This document shows, in pieces, positions 1 to 10,355 of a stretch of DNA of 64,000 nucleotides. Origin of the DNA: Candidatus Gastranaerophilales bacterium (GTDB taxonomy: Bacteria > Cyanobacteriota > Vampirovibrionia > Gastranaerophilales > Gastranaerophilaceae); NCBI GenBank assembly GCA_944326685.1, contig CALVEV010000006.1:1-64000 (forward strand), given 5' to 3'. Numbering within the stretch: position 1 is the first letter of the stretch; each line of letters opens with the position of its first letter. Position numbers and translations under genes: made by a program. Under the pieces are notes generated by a model. That model did not search any database. It was not told the origin of the DNA and saw only the letters and a list, made by a program, of their open reading frames with translations.

Positions 1-3000
1 ATCAGGGATGAGTTGAAAAACATGCCAGCAGGAGAAGAAAAAAATGCTTTAATGCTCGCTTATCAAAAGAAATACAGAGAATTCTCAACTAACCCTGATA
101 GACCTGACGTTAGAATGGAATATAAACAAGAAGAATATAAAACAGAATATCAAATCACTAAAGAAAGTGAAAATGAAATAAACAAAGAATTAGAAAAAAT
201 ACTTAATAATAATTCCGATTTTCAAACAAAGTTTGATAATAAAATTCAAGAATATAATAGTTCGCATTCAAAACCAATTACTAGTGATAGAATTAGTCTC
301 ATTAAATATAAACTTATGGCAAATTATATTGAACGTATAGATTCATCATATGATATTAGCATTTCAAATAACATTAAAGAGAATATGAAAAATTATATTA
401 AAGAAAATGATTTATACAATATGTATGATGATATTAATAGTATGAATGATATAGAACTTATTCAGAGCTACTATGAAGTCTATTTAGATAAATTTGATGA
501 TAGAAGAAGTTCCGAAGCAAATTTTTTATATGAAACGAAAAATCAAATGGAAAACAAAAAACTTCCAGAAGAAACTGTGAAAATTATTATAGATAAATTT
601 AAAAATAATGAATTAAATACATTGACATCACAAGAATTAAGTATTGTTACTTCTTTACTAGATAAAGCATCAAACAAAGAAGAATTTGTTGAACTAGCTA
701 AGTTTGATTATTCATTATTAAATAAACGAAAAATTTTAAATATATTACCTAAAAATGCCTCTGCAGAACAAATTAAAGAACTTTTATATTGTTCTGATGA
801 AGAATTTTTAATAAAAAAACAAAGATTAGAAAATAGAAGTGCTGATTTACCTAATAAAAATTCCGATTATTATAATCAACAATTCAAAAATATTATCAAT
901 ATGTCTGATGAAGATTACATATCATATAAAAACACAAAAGCAGAATTTGTTGATTTCTTAAAAAATGAAACTGCTATAGATTCCAATGGTAGTATTACTT
1001 CTAGGTTTACGGATAATGACATAGAAAAATTAGTTAATTTATTATCAATAGAAAATCCAGAGAATACTCAATTTATTAAAGATTTAATTAATGAACAAGC
1101 TATTGATTCTAATGGAAACACTGTTACTAGATTTAATGCTTATGAAATAGAAAAATTAGTTAATCTATCAAAAGAAAATCCTGATAATGTACAATTTATT
1201 AAAGATTTAATAAAAGAAAAAAGTATTGATTCTAATGGAAACACTGTTACTAGATTTAATGCTTATGAAATAGAAAAATTAGTTAATCTATCAAAAGAAA
1301 ATCCTGATAATGTACAATTTATTAAAGATTTAATAAAAGAAAAAACTATTGATTCTAATGGAAACACTGTGGCTAGATTTAATCCTTATGAAATAGAAAA
1401 ATTCGTTAATCTATCAAAAGAAAATCCTGAAAATACGCAATTTATTGAAGATTTAATTAATGAAAAAACTATTGATTCTAATGGATGCACTGTCCCTAGA
1501 TTTAATGCTTATAACATAGAAAAATTAATTAATCTATCAAAAGAAAATCCTGAAAATACGCAATTTATTAAAGATTTAATTAATGAAAAAACTATTGATT
1601 CTAATGGAAACACTGTGGCTAGATTTAATACTTATGAAATAGGAAACTTAATTAATCTATCAAAAGAAAATCCTGAAAATACGCAATTTATTAAAGATTT
1701 AATAAATGAACAAACTATTGATTATAATGGAAATACTATTACTAGATTTGATGCTTCTGACATAGAAAACTTAATTAATCTATCAAAAGAAAATCCTGAT
1801 AATACACAATTTATCAAAGATTTAATTAATAAAACTATTTATTATACTGGAAACACTATTGCTAGATTTGATGCTTCTGACATAGAAAACTTAATTAATC
1901 TATCAAAAGAAAATCCTGATAATGTGCAATTTATTAAAGATTTAATTGATGAAACTATTAATCATAATGGAAACACTATTGGTAGATTTAGTGTTTCTAA
2001 CATAGAAAAATTAATTGATTTGTATTCTAATAAAAGCAATCAGAGTTTAATAGATTGTTTGCTAAATATCAAATCTCAAAGTGGAAACAGTTTACTATTT
2101 GGTTCACAAATTGAAAAAATTGTAAATACAAATAATACTAAGCCTGATTTGATTAATAAACTTATTTCTGAACCTAAATATAATATATTTTTACAAGGTA
2201 TTAACGAAAAGAATATTCATTTCTTCGAAGACGAAAGTCTTCTTCGTAAAATCACTAAACAACTAAATCCTAATAATGATTCTTTTTCGTTGCATAATAA
2301 CTATGTAGACAATTCATATCAGTTCGAATTTTCTAACGGTAAAGATAAACAAATATTCTTTGTAACTAAAACTGATAAAGGTATAGAATATAATGGTAAA
2401 GAAATACAAAAAATACGAGATGACAAAACTCTTGTAAGACGAGAATTTAATGATGGGTCATATTTAGTTGAAGAAATTAAGAATATAAATGTAAGTATGG
2501 ATGGAGTATCTTCTTCTATTCCATTATCTATGAAAAAGACCCAATTTGATAATAATGGTGTTCAAGTTCGCTCAGAAGTTCTTACCCCATCAAAAGACAA
2601 ACCCGGAATATATACAATCAATGTATATGAAAGAGGACTTAATCAATCAATGGTTAAAAAGCCTATAGGAACAATTGAATTATATGGGTCAAAAAATCAA
2701 GGGATGAAAGCAACAAGAACAGCTACATCAACTGATGGAACTGTCACAACTTATACAATAATACAAGGTCCTAAAGGTTCTGGTATGAAATATGAAATAA
2801 AAGACAAAGATGGAAATATTTTAAGAACAACAGAAAGAAAATATCATAAAATTGATGAAAATCATTATACTTCATCTGTAAATGGTCAAAAATATGATAC
2901 TCAATTTGTTGAAGATAAAGTAATTGTTTCTAAAGTTGATAAAAATGGAAATAAAACAGAAACAATTGAACTAGGTTCTGATATTTTAGATTCTCAATTA

Positions 3001-3483
3001 AAAGATTTATACAAACAACTACCGGGAGATTATTTCTTTAAAATCAAAGAAATGGGATTAAAGAAAATATATCTTGATTCTAGTATAAATGATAATGCTT
3101 TTTATTCTGATAATACAAAAGAAATTTTGGTTAGTGAAGAACTAAAAAATAATCCATTTGTATTTGCACATGAATTAGGACATGCTATTGACTGGAATTA
3201 CAAATTAGAAAAATTGCAAGAAAATCTGGAATTAAATAATATTTATAAAGAAGAATTAGAAGAATATAAGAAAGTATCATCAGATGCAGAAGGAAAATCA
3301 ATTGATTATTTCATATCAAAAAATGGTGGCTCAATCCCACTTGCCGAAACAATTGCAGAATTTAATGCTTTAACATCAGGATTAATTAATGAAGACTTTG
3401 ATAATATTCAATTAAGAAGTGTTGTATTACAACAACATTTCCCAAGAACTTGTGCAAAAATTATGGAATTGATGAATAAATAA
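1..3483 (+). CDS. Large tandem-repeat protein with C-terminal zincin-like metallopeptidase domain (5' partial)
   Basis: The reading frame is open to base 1 with no stop, so the TTG at 13 is probably internal and the gene begins upstream. The first ~310 residues are charged and helical. Residues ~312-680 hold about nine to ten copies of a 41-residue unit (123 bp) with the pattern FIKDLI-(N/K)E-x-x-IDSNGNT-x-x-RFNAYEIEKL-(V/I)-NLSKENP. A beta-rich stretch follows. The end carries HELGH at about residue 1053, continuing AIDW, and a later ETIAEF segment whose Glu could be the third zinc ligand. This layout resembles the anthrax lethal factor-like (ATLF) zincin fold. I infer a metallopeptidase, possibly an effector or surface factor; substrate unknown. 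No signal peptide can be judged because the N-terminus is missing. Confidence 0.8.
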   Translation: MRDELKNMPAGEEKNALMLAYQKKYREFSTNPDRPDVRMEYKQEEYKTEYQITKESENEINKELEKILNNNSDFQTKFDNKIQEYNSSHSKPITSDRISLIKYKLMANYIERIDSSYDISISNNIKENMKNYIKENDLYNMYDDINSMNDIELIQSYYEVYLDKFDDRRSSEANFLYETKNQMENKKLPEETVKIIIDKFKNNELNTLTSQELSIVTSLLDKASNKEEFVELAKFDYSLLNKRKILNILPKNASAEQIKELLYCSDEEFLIKKQRLENRSADLPNKNSDYYNQQFKNIINMSDEDYISYKNTKAEFVDFLKNETAIDSNGSITSRFTDNDIEKLVNLLSIENPENTQFIKDLINEQAIDSNGNTVTRFNAYEIEKLVNLSKENPDNVQFIKDLIKEKSIDSNGNTVTRFNAYEIEKLVNLSKENPDNVQFIKDLIKEKTIDSNGNTVARFNPYEIEKFVNLSKENPENTQFIEDLINEKTIDSNGCTVPRFNAYNIEKLINLSKENPENTQFIKDLINEKTIDSNGNTVARFNTYEIGNLINLSKENPENTQFIKDLINEQTIDYNGNTITRFDASDIENLINLSKENPDNTQFIKDLINKTIYYTGNTIARFDASDIENLINLSKENPDNVQFIKDLIDETINHNGNTIGRFSVSNIEKLIDLYSNKSNQSLIDCLLNIKSQSGNSLLFGSQIEKIVNTNNTKPDLINKLISEPKYNIFLQGINEKNIHFFEDESLLRKITKQLNPNNDSFSLHNNYVDNSYQFEFSNGKDKQIFFVTKTDKGIEYNGKEIQKIRDDKTLVRREFNDGSYLVEEIKNINVSMDGVSSSIPLSMKKTQFDNNGVQVRSEVLTPSKDKPGIYTINVYERGLNQSMVKKPIGTIELYGSKNQGMKATRTATSTDGTVTTYTIIQGPKGSGMKYEIKDKDGNILRTTERKYHKIDENHYTSSVNGQKYDTQFVEDKVIVSKVDKNGNKTETIELGSDILDSQLKDLYKQLPGDYFFKIKEMGLKKIYLDSSINDNAFYSDNTKEILVSEELKNNPFVFAHELGHAIDWNYKLEKLQENLELNNIYKEELEEYKKVSSDAEGKSIDYFISKNGGSIPLAETIAEFNALTSGLINEDFDNIQLRSVVLQQHFPRTCAKIMELMNK
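946..2048 (+). repeat. In-frame 123-bp tandem repeats inside the zincin-like gene
   Basis: Direct reading shows 123-bp units; for example the IDSNGNT-coding segments start near 1101, 1224 and 1347. The units at 1101-1223 and 1224-1346 are almost identical in DNA, which suggests recent duplication. The last units (after ~1830) are shortened by one codon and degenerate. Confidence 0.9.
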
Positions 3484-3813
3484 ATTAGTCAGTATGGTAG
3501 GCAAAGCAAATCCTTGCCCACCTTAATATTCTACTTAACTATTTTTATTTGTCCTTTGCTCGCAAAGACGGAGAATATATAAGTTCGCTTATCTACTATT
3601 TAAAAAGTATTTTATCCCTATTTACCCCTACCCCCTTTGTAACAAAAATTTAACTAGAACGCTTGTAAAATAAGTATGTTTGGGTTAATATTGTTTTGTC
3701 AGAAAAGTTAACAACTAAATATTTTGTGAAAGCCTTTAATTAGGCTATGTTTCACGTATTTAGTAAAAAATATAAAAGGCTAAAAGTTACACTAAAATTA
3801 CGAAAGGTATAAC
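3484..3813. other. 330-bp intergenic region before rpsE: hairpins, C-rich patch, leader stem
   Basis: No convincing gene is seen. The region holds an imperfect hairpin at 3496-3522 (GGTAGGCAA/TTGCCCACC), which may end the upstream transcript although no T-run follows, and a second hairpin at 3551-3569. A C-rich patch lies at 3621-3637 (TTTACCCCTACCCCC). A stem at 3726-3755 (GTGAA..AGCC/GGCT..TTCAC) lies in the expected rpsE leader. A weak promoter (TTGTAA, 17 bp, TAATAT) is possible at 3663-3691. Because rpsE is normally preceded by rplR, this spacer marks a break in the spc operon. Confidence 0.5.
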
Positions 3814-4458
3814 ATGACTGAAGAAAACAAAGAATTAGAAGTTGTTGAAGAAGTAACAGTTGATGAAGCAACTGTTGAAACAGCAGCTGAATTAGCAGAA
3901 GAAGAAGTTGCAGAAGCAAAACCTGCTAAAAGAACACGTTCAAGAAAGAAAAAAATCGAAACTAAAGAAGAAAAACCTGAATCTGAATGGAAAGAACAAG
4001 TTGTTCAAATCAGCAGAGTAACAAAAGTTGTTAAAGGTGGTAAAAAACTTAGTTTCAGAGCAATTGTTATTGTTGGTAACCAAAAAGGACAAGTTGGTGT
4101 TGGTTGCGCTAAAGCAGCTGAAGTTATCATCGCTATCCAAAAAGCTATTGTTGATGGTAGAAAAAATCTTATCAACGTTCCTATTTTTAAAACAACAATA
4201 CCTCACCCAATCAAAGCTCGTTCAGGAGCTGGTGCTGTAATGCTAAGACCTGCTTCTCAAGGTACTGGTATTATTGCTGGTGGTGCAGTTCGTTCAGTTT
4301 TAGAATTAGCTGGTATTGAAAATATTCTTTCAAAATCATTAGGTTCTAATTCTCCACTTAACGCAGCTAATGCAACTATTGAAGCATTAAAATCTTTAAC
4401 TCCATTTGCAGAAGTTGCTAAAAAACGTGGTTTGACTATGTCTGAACTTTTAAACTAG
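3814..4458 (+). CDS. rpsE: 30S ribosomal protein S5 with N-terminal extension
   Basis: S5 helps decoding accuracy and mRNA unwinding in the 30S subunit. The conserved part starts near residue 58 ([20 protein letters not shown]) and runs through the typical glycine-rich [10 protein letters not shown] and [15 protein letters not shown] segments. At 214 residues it is about 45-50 longer than usual: the extra N-terminus is first acidic (Glu/Val/Ala-rich) and then basic ([12 protein letters not shown]). It opens a cluster with rpmD, rplO and secY. A ribosome binding site-like GAAAGG precedes the ATG. Confidence 0.97.
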   Translation: MTEENKELEVVEEVTVDEATVETAAELAEEEVAEAKPAKRTRSRKKKIETKEEKPESEWKEQVVQISRVTKVVKGGKKLSFRAIVIVGNQKGQVGVGCAKAAEVIIAIQKAIVDGRKNLINVPIFKTTIPHPIKARSGAGAVMLRPASQGTGIIAGGAVRSVLELAGIENILSKSLGSNSPLNAANATIEALKSLTPFAEVAKKRGLTMSELLN

Positions 4459-4509
4459 TCGGGTAATTTGAATTTAAATATTACATGAAATAATAAGGAA
4501 TATAATAAA

Positions 4510-4695
4510 ATGGCAAATACAAAACAAATTAAAATCAAACTTGTTAAAAGTTTAATAGGTACATCACCTGCTCAAAGAAAAATTGCTGCAGCTCTTGGAT
4601 TCTCTAAAAAAGACCAAGTTGTTGAACACCAAGATAGCGCAACAATTATGGGTATGGTAAATAAAATTTCTCATTTAGTATCAATAGTAGATTAA
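4510..4695 (+). CDS. rpmD: 50S ribosomal protein L30
   Basis: The 61-residue protein matches bacterial L30 in length and in its short alpha-beta core (IKIKLVKSLIGTSPAQRKIA). It sits in the standard place between rpsE and rplO. From memory, photosynthetic cyanobacteria and plastids lack rpmD, so its presence here separates this genome from them while the rpoC split joins it to them. Confidence 0.95.
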   Translation: MANTKQIKIKLVKSLIGTSPAQRKIAAALGFSKKDQVVEHQDSATIMGMVNKISHLVSIVD

Positions 4696-4718
4696 TTAAA
4701 GAAAGAAGGAATATAACA

Positions 4719-5174
4719 ATGTCAAAAGATAAAATTACTTTAGAAGATTTAAGACCTGCTGAAGGTTCTACTTCTACAAGAAAAAGAGTTGGACGTGGTC
4801 GTGCTTCTGGCATGGGTAAAACATCTTCTCGTGGTCACAACGGTGAAGGACAACGTTCAGGTCAAAGTTCTAAAAGAGGTTTTGAAGGCGGACAAATGCC
4901 TGGATACAGACAATTACCTAAATTAAAAGGCTTCCAACTTATCAATAGAAGAGTTTGGGCTGAAATTAATGTTGGTAGATTAGAACAATTAAACATCACT
5001 GACATTTCTTTAGAATCACTTAAAGAACTTAAAAAAGTTCACCCATCAAGTGAATCTCTAAGAATTTTAGGTAATGGAGAAGTTAAAAAAGCTCTTAACG
5101 TTAAAGCAGTTTATGTATCACCTTCTGCAAAAGCTAAAATTGAAGCAGCTGGTGGAAAGGTTGAGTTAGTATAA
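4719..5174 (+). CDS. rplO: 50S ribosomal protein L15
   Basis: The 151-residue protein has the L15 features: an N-terminal LEDLRPAEGS segment, a basic glycine-rich stretch (KRVGRGRASGMGKTSSRGHN) and the GFEGGQMP motif. Its TAA stop overlaps the ATG of secY by one base (TAATG), so translation is probably coupled. L15 is a late-assembling 50S protein. Confidence 0.97.
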   Translation: MSKDKITLEDLRPAEGSTSTRKRVGRGRASGMGKTSSRGHNGEGQRSGQSSKRGFEGGQMPGYRQLPKLKGFQLINRRVWAEINVGRLEQLNITDISLESLKELKKVHPSSESLRILGNGEVKKALNVKAVYVSPSAKAKIEAAGGKVELV

Positions 5175-6505
5175 TGGCACAAAACATTAAAATGCCTACA
5201 AGTGCTGACATTATGTCAATGTGGAATGCATCAGGATTAAAAAGTAAGATTATTTTTACTTTTTTAATGATAGCAGCATTTAGATTTGGTGTTCAGTTAC
5301 CAATTTTTGGGATTAACAACGAAATATTCTCAAGAATTGCAGGTGGAAATAATATCATAGGTTTCCTTGATTTATTTTCAGGTGGGGCATTAGGAAAAGT
5401 TTCTATATTTGCTTTAGGGATTGGACCTTATATTACAGCACAGATTATTATGCAATTATTATCTGTTGTAATACCTTCTTTAGAAAAACTTCAAAAAGAA
5501 GAAGGAGAAGCAGGAAGACGTAAGCTTTCTCAATACTCTAGATTGTTTACTGTTGTTTTAGCAGCATTCCAATCTATTGTGTTTATGGCTTATATGTCAC
5601 ATCTTCCTGGTGCAATTACAGTTAGTCACACTATGTTTTATATCTCATCTGTTGTGACTCTTACTGCAGGTTCTATTCTTGTTATGTGGATTTCTGAACT
5701 TATTACTGAAAAAGGTATTGGAAACGGTGGTTCTCTTATTATCTTTGTTGGTATAATTTCAGGTATTCCATTGTATTCATCAAGAACAGCACAATTAGTT
5801 GCTCGTGATCCTAGTTTACAATTTGGGTTATTCTTATTACTTGCAATATTCTTTGCAACTATGGTTTTCATTGTAATTATGCAGGAAGCAGTAAGAAAAG
5901 TTATTATTGTAAACCCTAAAAGACAAGTAGGAAACAAAGTTTACGGTGGAGTAAATACATTTATTCCATTTAAACTAAATCCAAGTGGGGTTATGCCAAT
6001 CATCTTTGCGATTGCAATTTTATTATTCCCATCTACTGTTTTAAGTGTTGTAGGACAAACAAATATTCATAATGAAACTATTCAAAATATAGTATTGATG
6101 TTGAATAAGGTATTTAGTCCTGACGGTTTCATATATTATGTAATATATTTTGCATTGATTGTGTTATTAACATTCTTCTATGCATCTATTATTCCAAATA
6201 TGCAACCAAAAGAAATTGCTAATAACCTTAAAAAATACGGTTCTTCTATTCCTGGTATTAAACCTGGAAGACCTACAGCAGAAGCTTTAGATAAGATTTT
6301 ATCTAAAACAACATTCATTGGAGCTTTAGGATTAGGACTTATTGCATTAGTTCCATCATTTGCTAGTTATGTTACTAATATCAAAACTATGCAAGGGATT
6401 GGTGCTACATCATTAATCATTATGGTTGGGGTTGCTCTTGATTTAATTAATCAAGTTAGAACTCACCTACTTGCTAGAAATTATGAGACTTTTCTTAAAC
6501 ATTAG
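5174..6505 (+). CDS. secY: Protein translocase subunit SecY
   Basis: SecY forms the membrane channel of the general secretion pathway with SecE. The 443-residue protein shows ten hydrophobic segments and family motifs such as LGIGPYITAQIIMQLL and the cytoplasmic PNMQPKEIANNLKKYGSSIPGI loop. It is the last gene of the cluster; adk, map and infA, which often follow, are absent. A hairpin with a T-run at 6530-6567 terminates it. Confidence 0.98.
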   Translation: MAQNIKMPTSADIMSMWNASGLKSKIIFTFLMIAAFRFGVQLPIFGINNEIFSRIAGGNNIIGFLDLFSGGALGKVSIFALGIGPYITAQIIMQLLSVVIPSLEKLQKEEGEAGRRKLSQYSRLFTVVLAAFQSIVFMAYMSHLPGAITVSHTMFYISSVVTLTAGSILVMWISELITEKGIGNGGSLIIFVGIISGIPLYSSRTAQLVARDPSLQFGLFLLLAIFFATMVFIVIMQEAVRKVIIVNPKRQVGNKVYGGVNTFIPFKLNPSGVMPIIFAIAILLFPSTVLSVVGQTNIHNETIQNIVLMLNKVFSPDGFIYYVIYFALIVLLTFFYASIIPNMQPKEIANNLKKYGSSIPGIKPGRPTAEALDKILSKTTFIGALGLGLIALVPSFASYVTNIKTMQGIGATSLIIMVGVALDLINQVRTHLLARNYETFLKH

Positions 6506-6521
6506 TCTCTAAACTATAAAA

Positions 6522-7364
6522 TTAAGCATAAAATGTCGTATTCTGTTTTTGGGGTACGACATTTTTTCTATCAAAATATCGTGATAGGAGATTAGTATTT
6601 TGAGTATTTTGCTTCATTGACATCGCATAAGTAGATAGAGCGTTATAAACTTCCGGACTTACTCCTTTTGACATCTCGTTTTGAAGTATATTCAATGCTT
6701 CTGTTTCTGACATTTGCCGTTTATAACTTCGCTTTTCTCTAAGTGCTGAATATTTATCGGCAAGTGCCACAATTTGAGAATTTATATCCATCTTTTGGGA
6801 TTCTGGCATTGCAGGATATCCAATATGTGCAGGATTTTGATGGTGATATTTTACAATATCCAGAACATTAGAATCTATTCCTTGATTCTTGAGTAGTTCA
6901 TAACTCAAAGAAGAATGCAAATGCATTATTTGTTCTTCTTTAGGATTAAGTTTATTTGTTTTAGTTAAAATATTTTCTGGAATTAAAATTTTCCCTAAAT
7001 CGTGCAATACGGCCCCATCAGCGATATTTTTTAAGTTCGCTTGATTTTTAATATGAGCTGGTAAATTATTATAAATGCCTATAGCTGTATTTTTAGTATC
7101 TACTGAGTGATTATATACGTGTTTTTTAAATCCTTCTACATTAATATTTAAAGGCACTCCATTTACAGCTAACATCCTTGTTATTTCTGGGTTAGTCCGA
7201 ATTATTGCTGCAATGGTATTTTTATCAAGATATTTATCTAATACTCCATTTAATGATGTTTTATCAGGAGCATTAGGCACATATATCCGACCGACCTTAC
7301 TTGAATCATAAGGACGCACAGCATTTATGGGGTAATTGTGACCTACTATACCTTCAAAATTCAT
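6522..7364 (-). CDS. HD-GYP-like phosphohydrolase
   Basis: The 280-residue protein holds an HD domain: the first His in KKHVYNHSVDTK, HDLGKILIPENIL near the middle, then MHLHSSLSYELL and VKYHHQNPAHIGYP. HD-GYP proteins hydrolyse cyclic di-GMP; here GYP is kept but the surrounding HHERxDGSGYP consensus is altered, so c-di-GMP activity is likely but not certain. There is no receiver domain and no membrane segment. Divergent from the M16 peptidase; an AT-rich ACTTTATATA box (7380-7394) lies upstream. Confidence 0.8.
   Translation of the reverse strand: MNFEGIVGHNYPINAVRPYDSSKVGRIYVPNAPDKTSLNGVLDKYLDKNTIAAIIRTNPEITRMLAVNGVPLNINVEGFKKHVYNHSVDTKNTAIGIYNNLPAHIKNQANLKNIADGAVLHDLGKILIPENILTKTNKLNPKEEQIMHLHSSLSYELLKNQGIDSNVLDIVKYHHQNPAHIGYPAMPESQKMDINSQIVALADKYSALREKRSYKRQMSETEALNILQNEMSKGVSPEVYNALSTYAMSMKQNTQNTNLLSRYFDRKNVVPQKQNTTFYA
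6530..6567 (+). terminator. secY intrinsic terminator
   Basis: AAAATGTCGTA and TACGACATTTTTT form an 11-bp stem ending in a T-run. The hairpin lies inside the 3' end of the opposing HD-domain gene, so the two convergent genes share this DNA. Confidence 0.85.
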
Positions 7365-7496
7365 ACAAAATTTACCTACTCATATATAAAGTATTTGTTT
7401 TAATGAGAATTTACTTAAAATCAAAATTAGCTTTTATTTCTTTACATTATTTAATATAAGTAACAACTTTTATTAAAAATATGCTTTTATAATAAT

Positions 7497-10355
7497 ATGG
7501 TTCAAGGGATTAATGTTTCAAATATAAATAATATAAGTACTTATACAATAAATCAAAATAAAGTAACAGAAGATAAACAAAACAAGGCAAATACAACAGT
7601 TTTACCTTCTCAAGTTACAACAGATTATAATGTAAAAATCCCTCAAACATATTCAAAATTAGGTGTTGAAAAACTTTCTAATGGACAAGAAGTCCATTGT
7701 TACAAGTTAGCAAACGGCCAAAGAGTAATGATTGCGCCAATGAAAAGTCCTAAAACATATGTTAATACATATGTTAATACAGGCGCTATGAATGAAAAAG
7801 ATGATGAACGCGGTATTAGTCATTTTAATGAGCATATGGCTTTTAATGGGACATTGGGCACTGATGGATATATGAAATTAGGTGTTGGCGATGTATTTAG
7901 AAAAGTTGCCGAAATGGGTGGAAGTACAAATGCATCAACAGGAATGGCTGAAACAAACTATACTATAGGAATTCCTCAATTTGATAAAGATGATTTAGAA
8001 ACTGCCATTGCAATTCAGGCATCTATGATGAACAATTTAGAGATGTCTGATAATATGGTTGAAAAAGAACATGGTCCTGTATGTTCTGAGATTAATATGT
8101 ATAGTGATTTCATGGGGGCAAAAGCAAATAATATAGCAATAAAGAATTTATATAATATACAAAGTACATCAGAAGATGTTGTTGCTGGTCGAGTTGACAA
8201 TATCCAAAACATGAATAAACAAAAAGTTACAGATTATTATAAAAATAATTATTACCCTGCAAATATGGTTACAGTCGTTACTGGAGATGTTGAACCTGAT
8301 GAGGCTGTAAAATTAATTGCAAAACACTTCCGAGGTGAAAATAAACCAAATCCTGATAGAAGATTTGAAAAATTAACTCCAATTGATAAAACTGTTAGAA
8401 AAGATATATTATCAGATAAGGCCGTTCAAACAAATACAACTATTGCTTTTAATGGACCAGCTAATAATAATCTTAAAGATCAAGTTGCTTTAGATGTAGC
8501 ATTAGCTGCTATGTTTTCAAAATCAAATTCAAGAATTGCAACTCCATTAAAAGAATTTAATGCAGAAATTAATCCTTCTATTAACAAAGTAAGTACAATT
8601 CCAACTGATGGAATTGCAATAACATTTGACATAGAAACAACTGAAAATGGTTCAGAAAAATCTTTAAATAAAGTGTTTAAGGAATTACAAAATTTTAAAT
8701 TAAATGGAGAAGAATTACAACAATTAAAAGATTCAATAAAATCAAAACATCAGGATAATTATGAAGATCCTGATAAATTAAATTATGCATTAGGAAGTAG
8801 TTCTTTTAATTATAGTATCTCTGAAGCAGCACAAGAAGATAAAATATTAGATTCATTAACTGTTCAAGATGTAGAAAATGCTGTTAAAAACTATTTGGAC
8901 ACATCAAAAGCATCTATTGCAGTTGTTCATCCTGCATCAGTTACTGCAGAAAGCTTAAAAAATAACTATAACAATGCAAATAATAATGTTGGTAATATTT
9001 CATTCAAAGGTAATGTTCATAAAACAAATAATGAAACTCAACCTATTGATATTAAAAATATTAATCATATTGTATTAGGTAATAATTATGATATTGCATT
9101 GAATAATACTCCAAATAATACAAATGCAAAAGCTGAGATTTGTTATCAACCTCAAAAATTAATTAATATAAAACCTGGAGTAGATATATTATTAAATAGA
9201 ATGTTAAAAGATAAGACTTTGTATAAAGATACTGATGAATTTGGAAACTATTTGGATAAAAATAATTTATCACAATCAATAAAAGTTGAAACTGATGGAA
9301 CAATTAGAATAACAGGAAAAATGCCATCAAAAAATGTTCAACAGTTTATAAATATTACTCAAGAGCAATTAATGTGTCCAAGTTTTGATGAAGCTACTTT
9401 AGAAAAACAAAAAGCTATTGTTAAGGATATATTTGAACATGCAGAACCAAACCCAAGAGATGGGGTTTTAAAAGCAATGTATCCTGATTCGAATTTTGGA
9501 TATACTCCAGAAGATATTTTGAAAAATATTGATTCCATAACAACAAAAGATGTAAGTAATTTATATAATGAAATAATGAATAATAGTTCTGCAACAGTTG
9601 TTGTATCTGCACCAACGGAAGATAAAACAGTTGCAAATTCAGTTATATCATCATTTAATAAAATGCCAATAGTAAAACAAAATATTCCACAAATATTTGA
9701 TTTACATAAGCCGCAGACAGAAAGTAAGGTAATAACTAAAGAAGCACCACATTCTCAAGCATATGTAACACAGGCATATAGTTTTAAAGATAATGGAAAT
9801 ATAAAAGATTATGTAATATTTAAGTTAATGAATGGTATTTTATCTAATGGTGATGAAACAGGTTTATTCAATAATTTAAGAGAAAAAGAAAAACTAGCAT
9901 ATTCTGTTTGGTCTGATTATGAAGCTGATGGCAATAACGGATATATTAGTTGTAATATAATGACAACAACAGATAATCCGGATACTAAAGAACATACATA
10001 TGATAATGTTCAAAAATCTATTAATGGTTTTACAAGACAAATTAATAAGATTAAAAATGGTGAATTTACAGATAAAGAATTAGAAGTAGCTAAAAAAGAA
10101 TTTAAAGATGCTTTAAAATCACATTCATATGGCCAAAAGAACAGTACTCAAATGATAAGTGACGGTATAAATAATCCTTATGGAATTAATTATGTAAATG
10201 AGCAATATAATTTGATAGATACAATAACAAAAGAAGATATCCAAAAAGCAGCTAATTATGTATTCAATAATAAGCCAATTTATTCAATCGTAGCATCAAA
10301 GGACACATTGAATGCCAATAAACAATATTTTGATTCATTAATCAATAAGCCATAA
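7497..10355 (+). CDS. M16 family (pitrilysin/insulinase-type) zinc peptidase
   Basis: Two M16 halves are joined in one 952-residue chain. The N-terminal half has the inverted zinc motif HFNEH (residues ~115) in GISHFNEHMAFNG and the downstream Glu region KEHGPVCSEI, so it should be active; the C-terminal half has the inactive-partner pattern with NLREKEKLAYSV. Family members cut short peptides, often in the periplasm. Unlike those, this protein has no signal peptide and starts with an Asn-rich segment (~45 residues). TATAAT at 7488-7493 lies only three bases before the ATG and no Shine-Dalgarno is visible. Its end overlaps the opposing PHP gene by 14 bp. Confidence 0.93.
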   Translation: MVQGINVSNINNISTYTINQNKVTEDKQNKANTTVLPSQVTTDYNVKIPQTYSKLGVEKLSNGQEVHCYKLANGQRVMIAPMKSPKTYVNTYVNTGAMNEKDDERGISHFNEHMAFNGTLGTDGYMKLGVGDVFRKVAEMGGSTNASTGMAETNYTIGIPQFDKDDLETAIAIQASMMNNLEMSDNMVEKEHGPVCSEINMYSDFMGAKANNIAIKNLYNIQSTSEDVVAGRVDNIQNMNKQKVTDYYKNNYYPANMVTVVTGDVEPDEAVKLIAKHFRGENKPNPDRRFEKLTPIDKTVRKDILSDKAVQTNTTIAFNGPANNNLKDQVALDVALAAMFSKSNSRIATPLKEFNAEINPSINKVSTIPTDGIAITFDIETTENGSEKSLNKVFKELQNFKLNGEELQQLKDSIKSKHQDNYEDPDKLNYALGSSSFNYSISEAAQEDKILDSLTVQDVENAVKNYLDTSKASIAVVHPASVTAESLKNNYNNANNNVGNISFKGNVHKTNNETQPIDIKNINHIVLGNNYDIALNNTPNNTNAKAEICYQPQKLINIKPGVDILLNRMLKDKTLYKDTDEFGNYLDKNNLSQSIKVETDGTIRITGKMPSKNVQQFINITQEQLMCPSFDEATLEKQKAIVKDIFEHAEPNPRDGVLKAMYPDSNFGYTPEDILKNIDSITTKDVSNLYNEIMNNSSATVVVSAPTEDKTVANSVISSFNKMPIVKQNIPQIFDLHKPQTESKVITKEAPHSQAYVTQAYSFKDNGNIKDYVIFKLMNGILSNGDETGLFNNLREKEKLAYSVWSDYEADGNNGYISCNIMTTTDNPDTKEHTYDNVQKSINGFTRQINKIKNGEFTDKELEVAKKEFKDALKSHSYGQKNSTQMISDGINNPYGINYVNEQYNLIDTITKEDIQKAANYVFNNKPIYSIVASKDTLNANKQYFDSLINKP

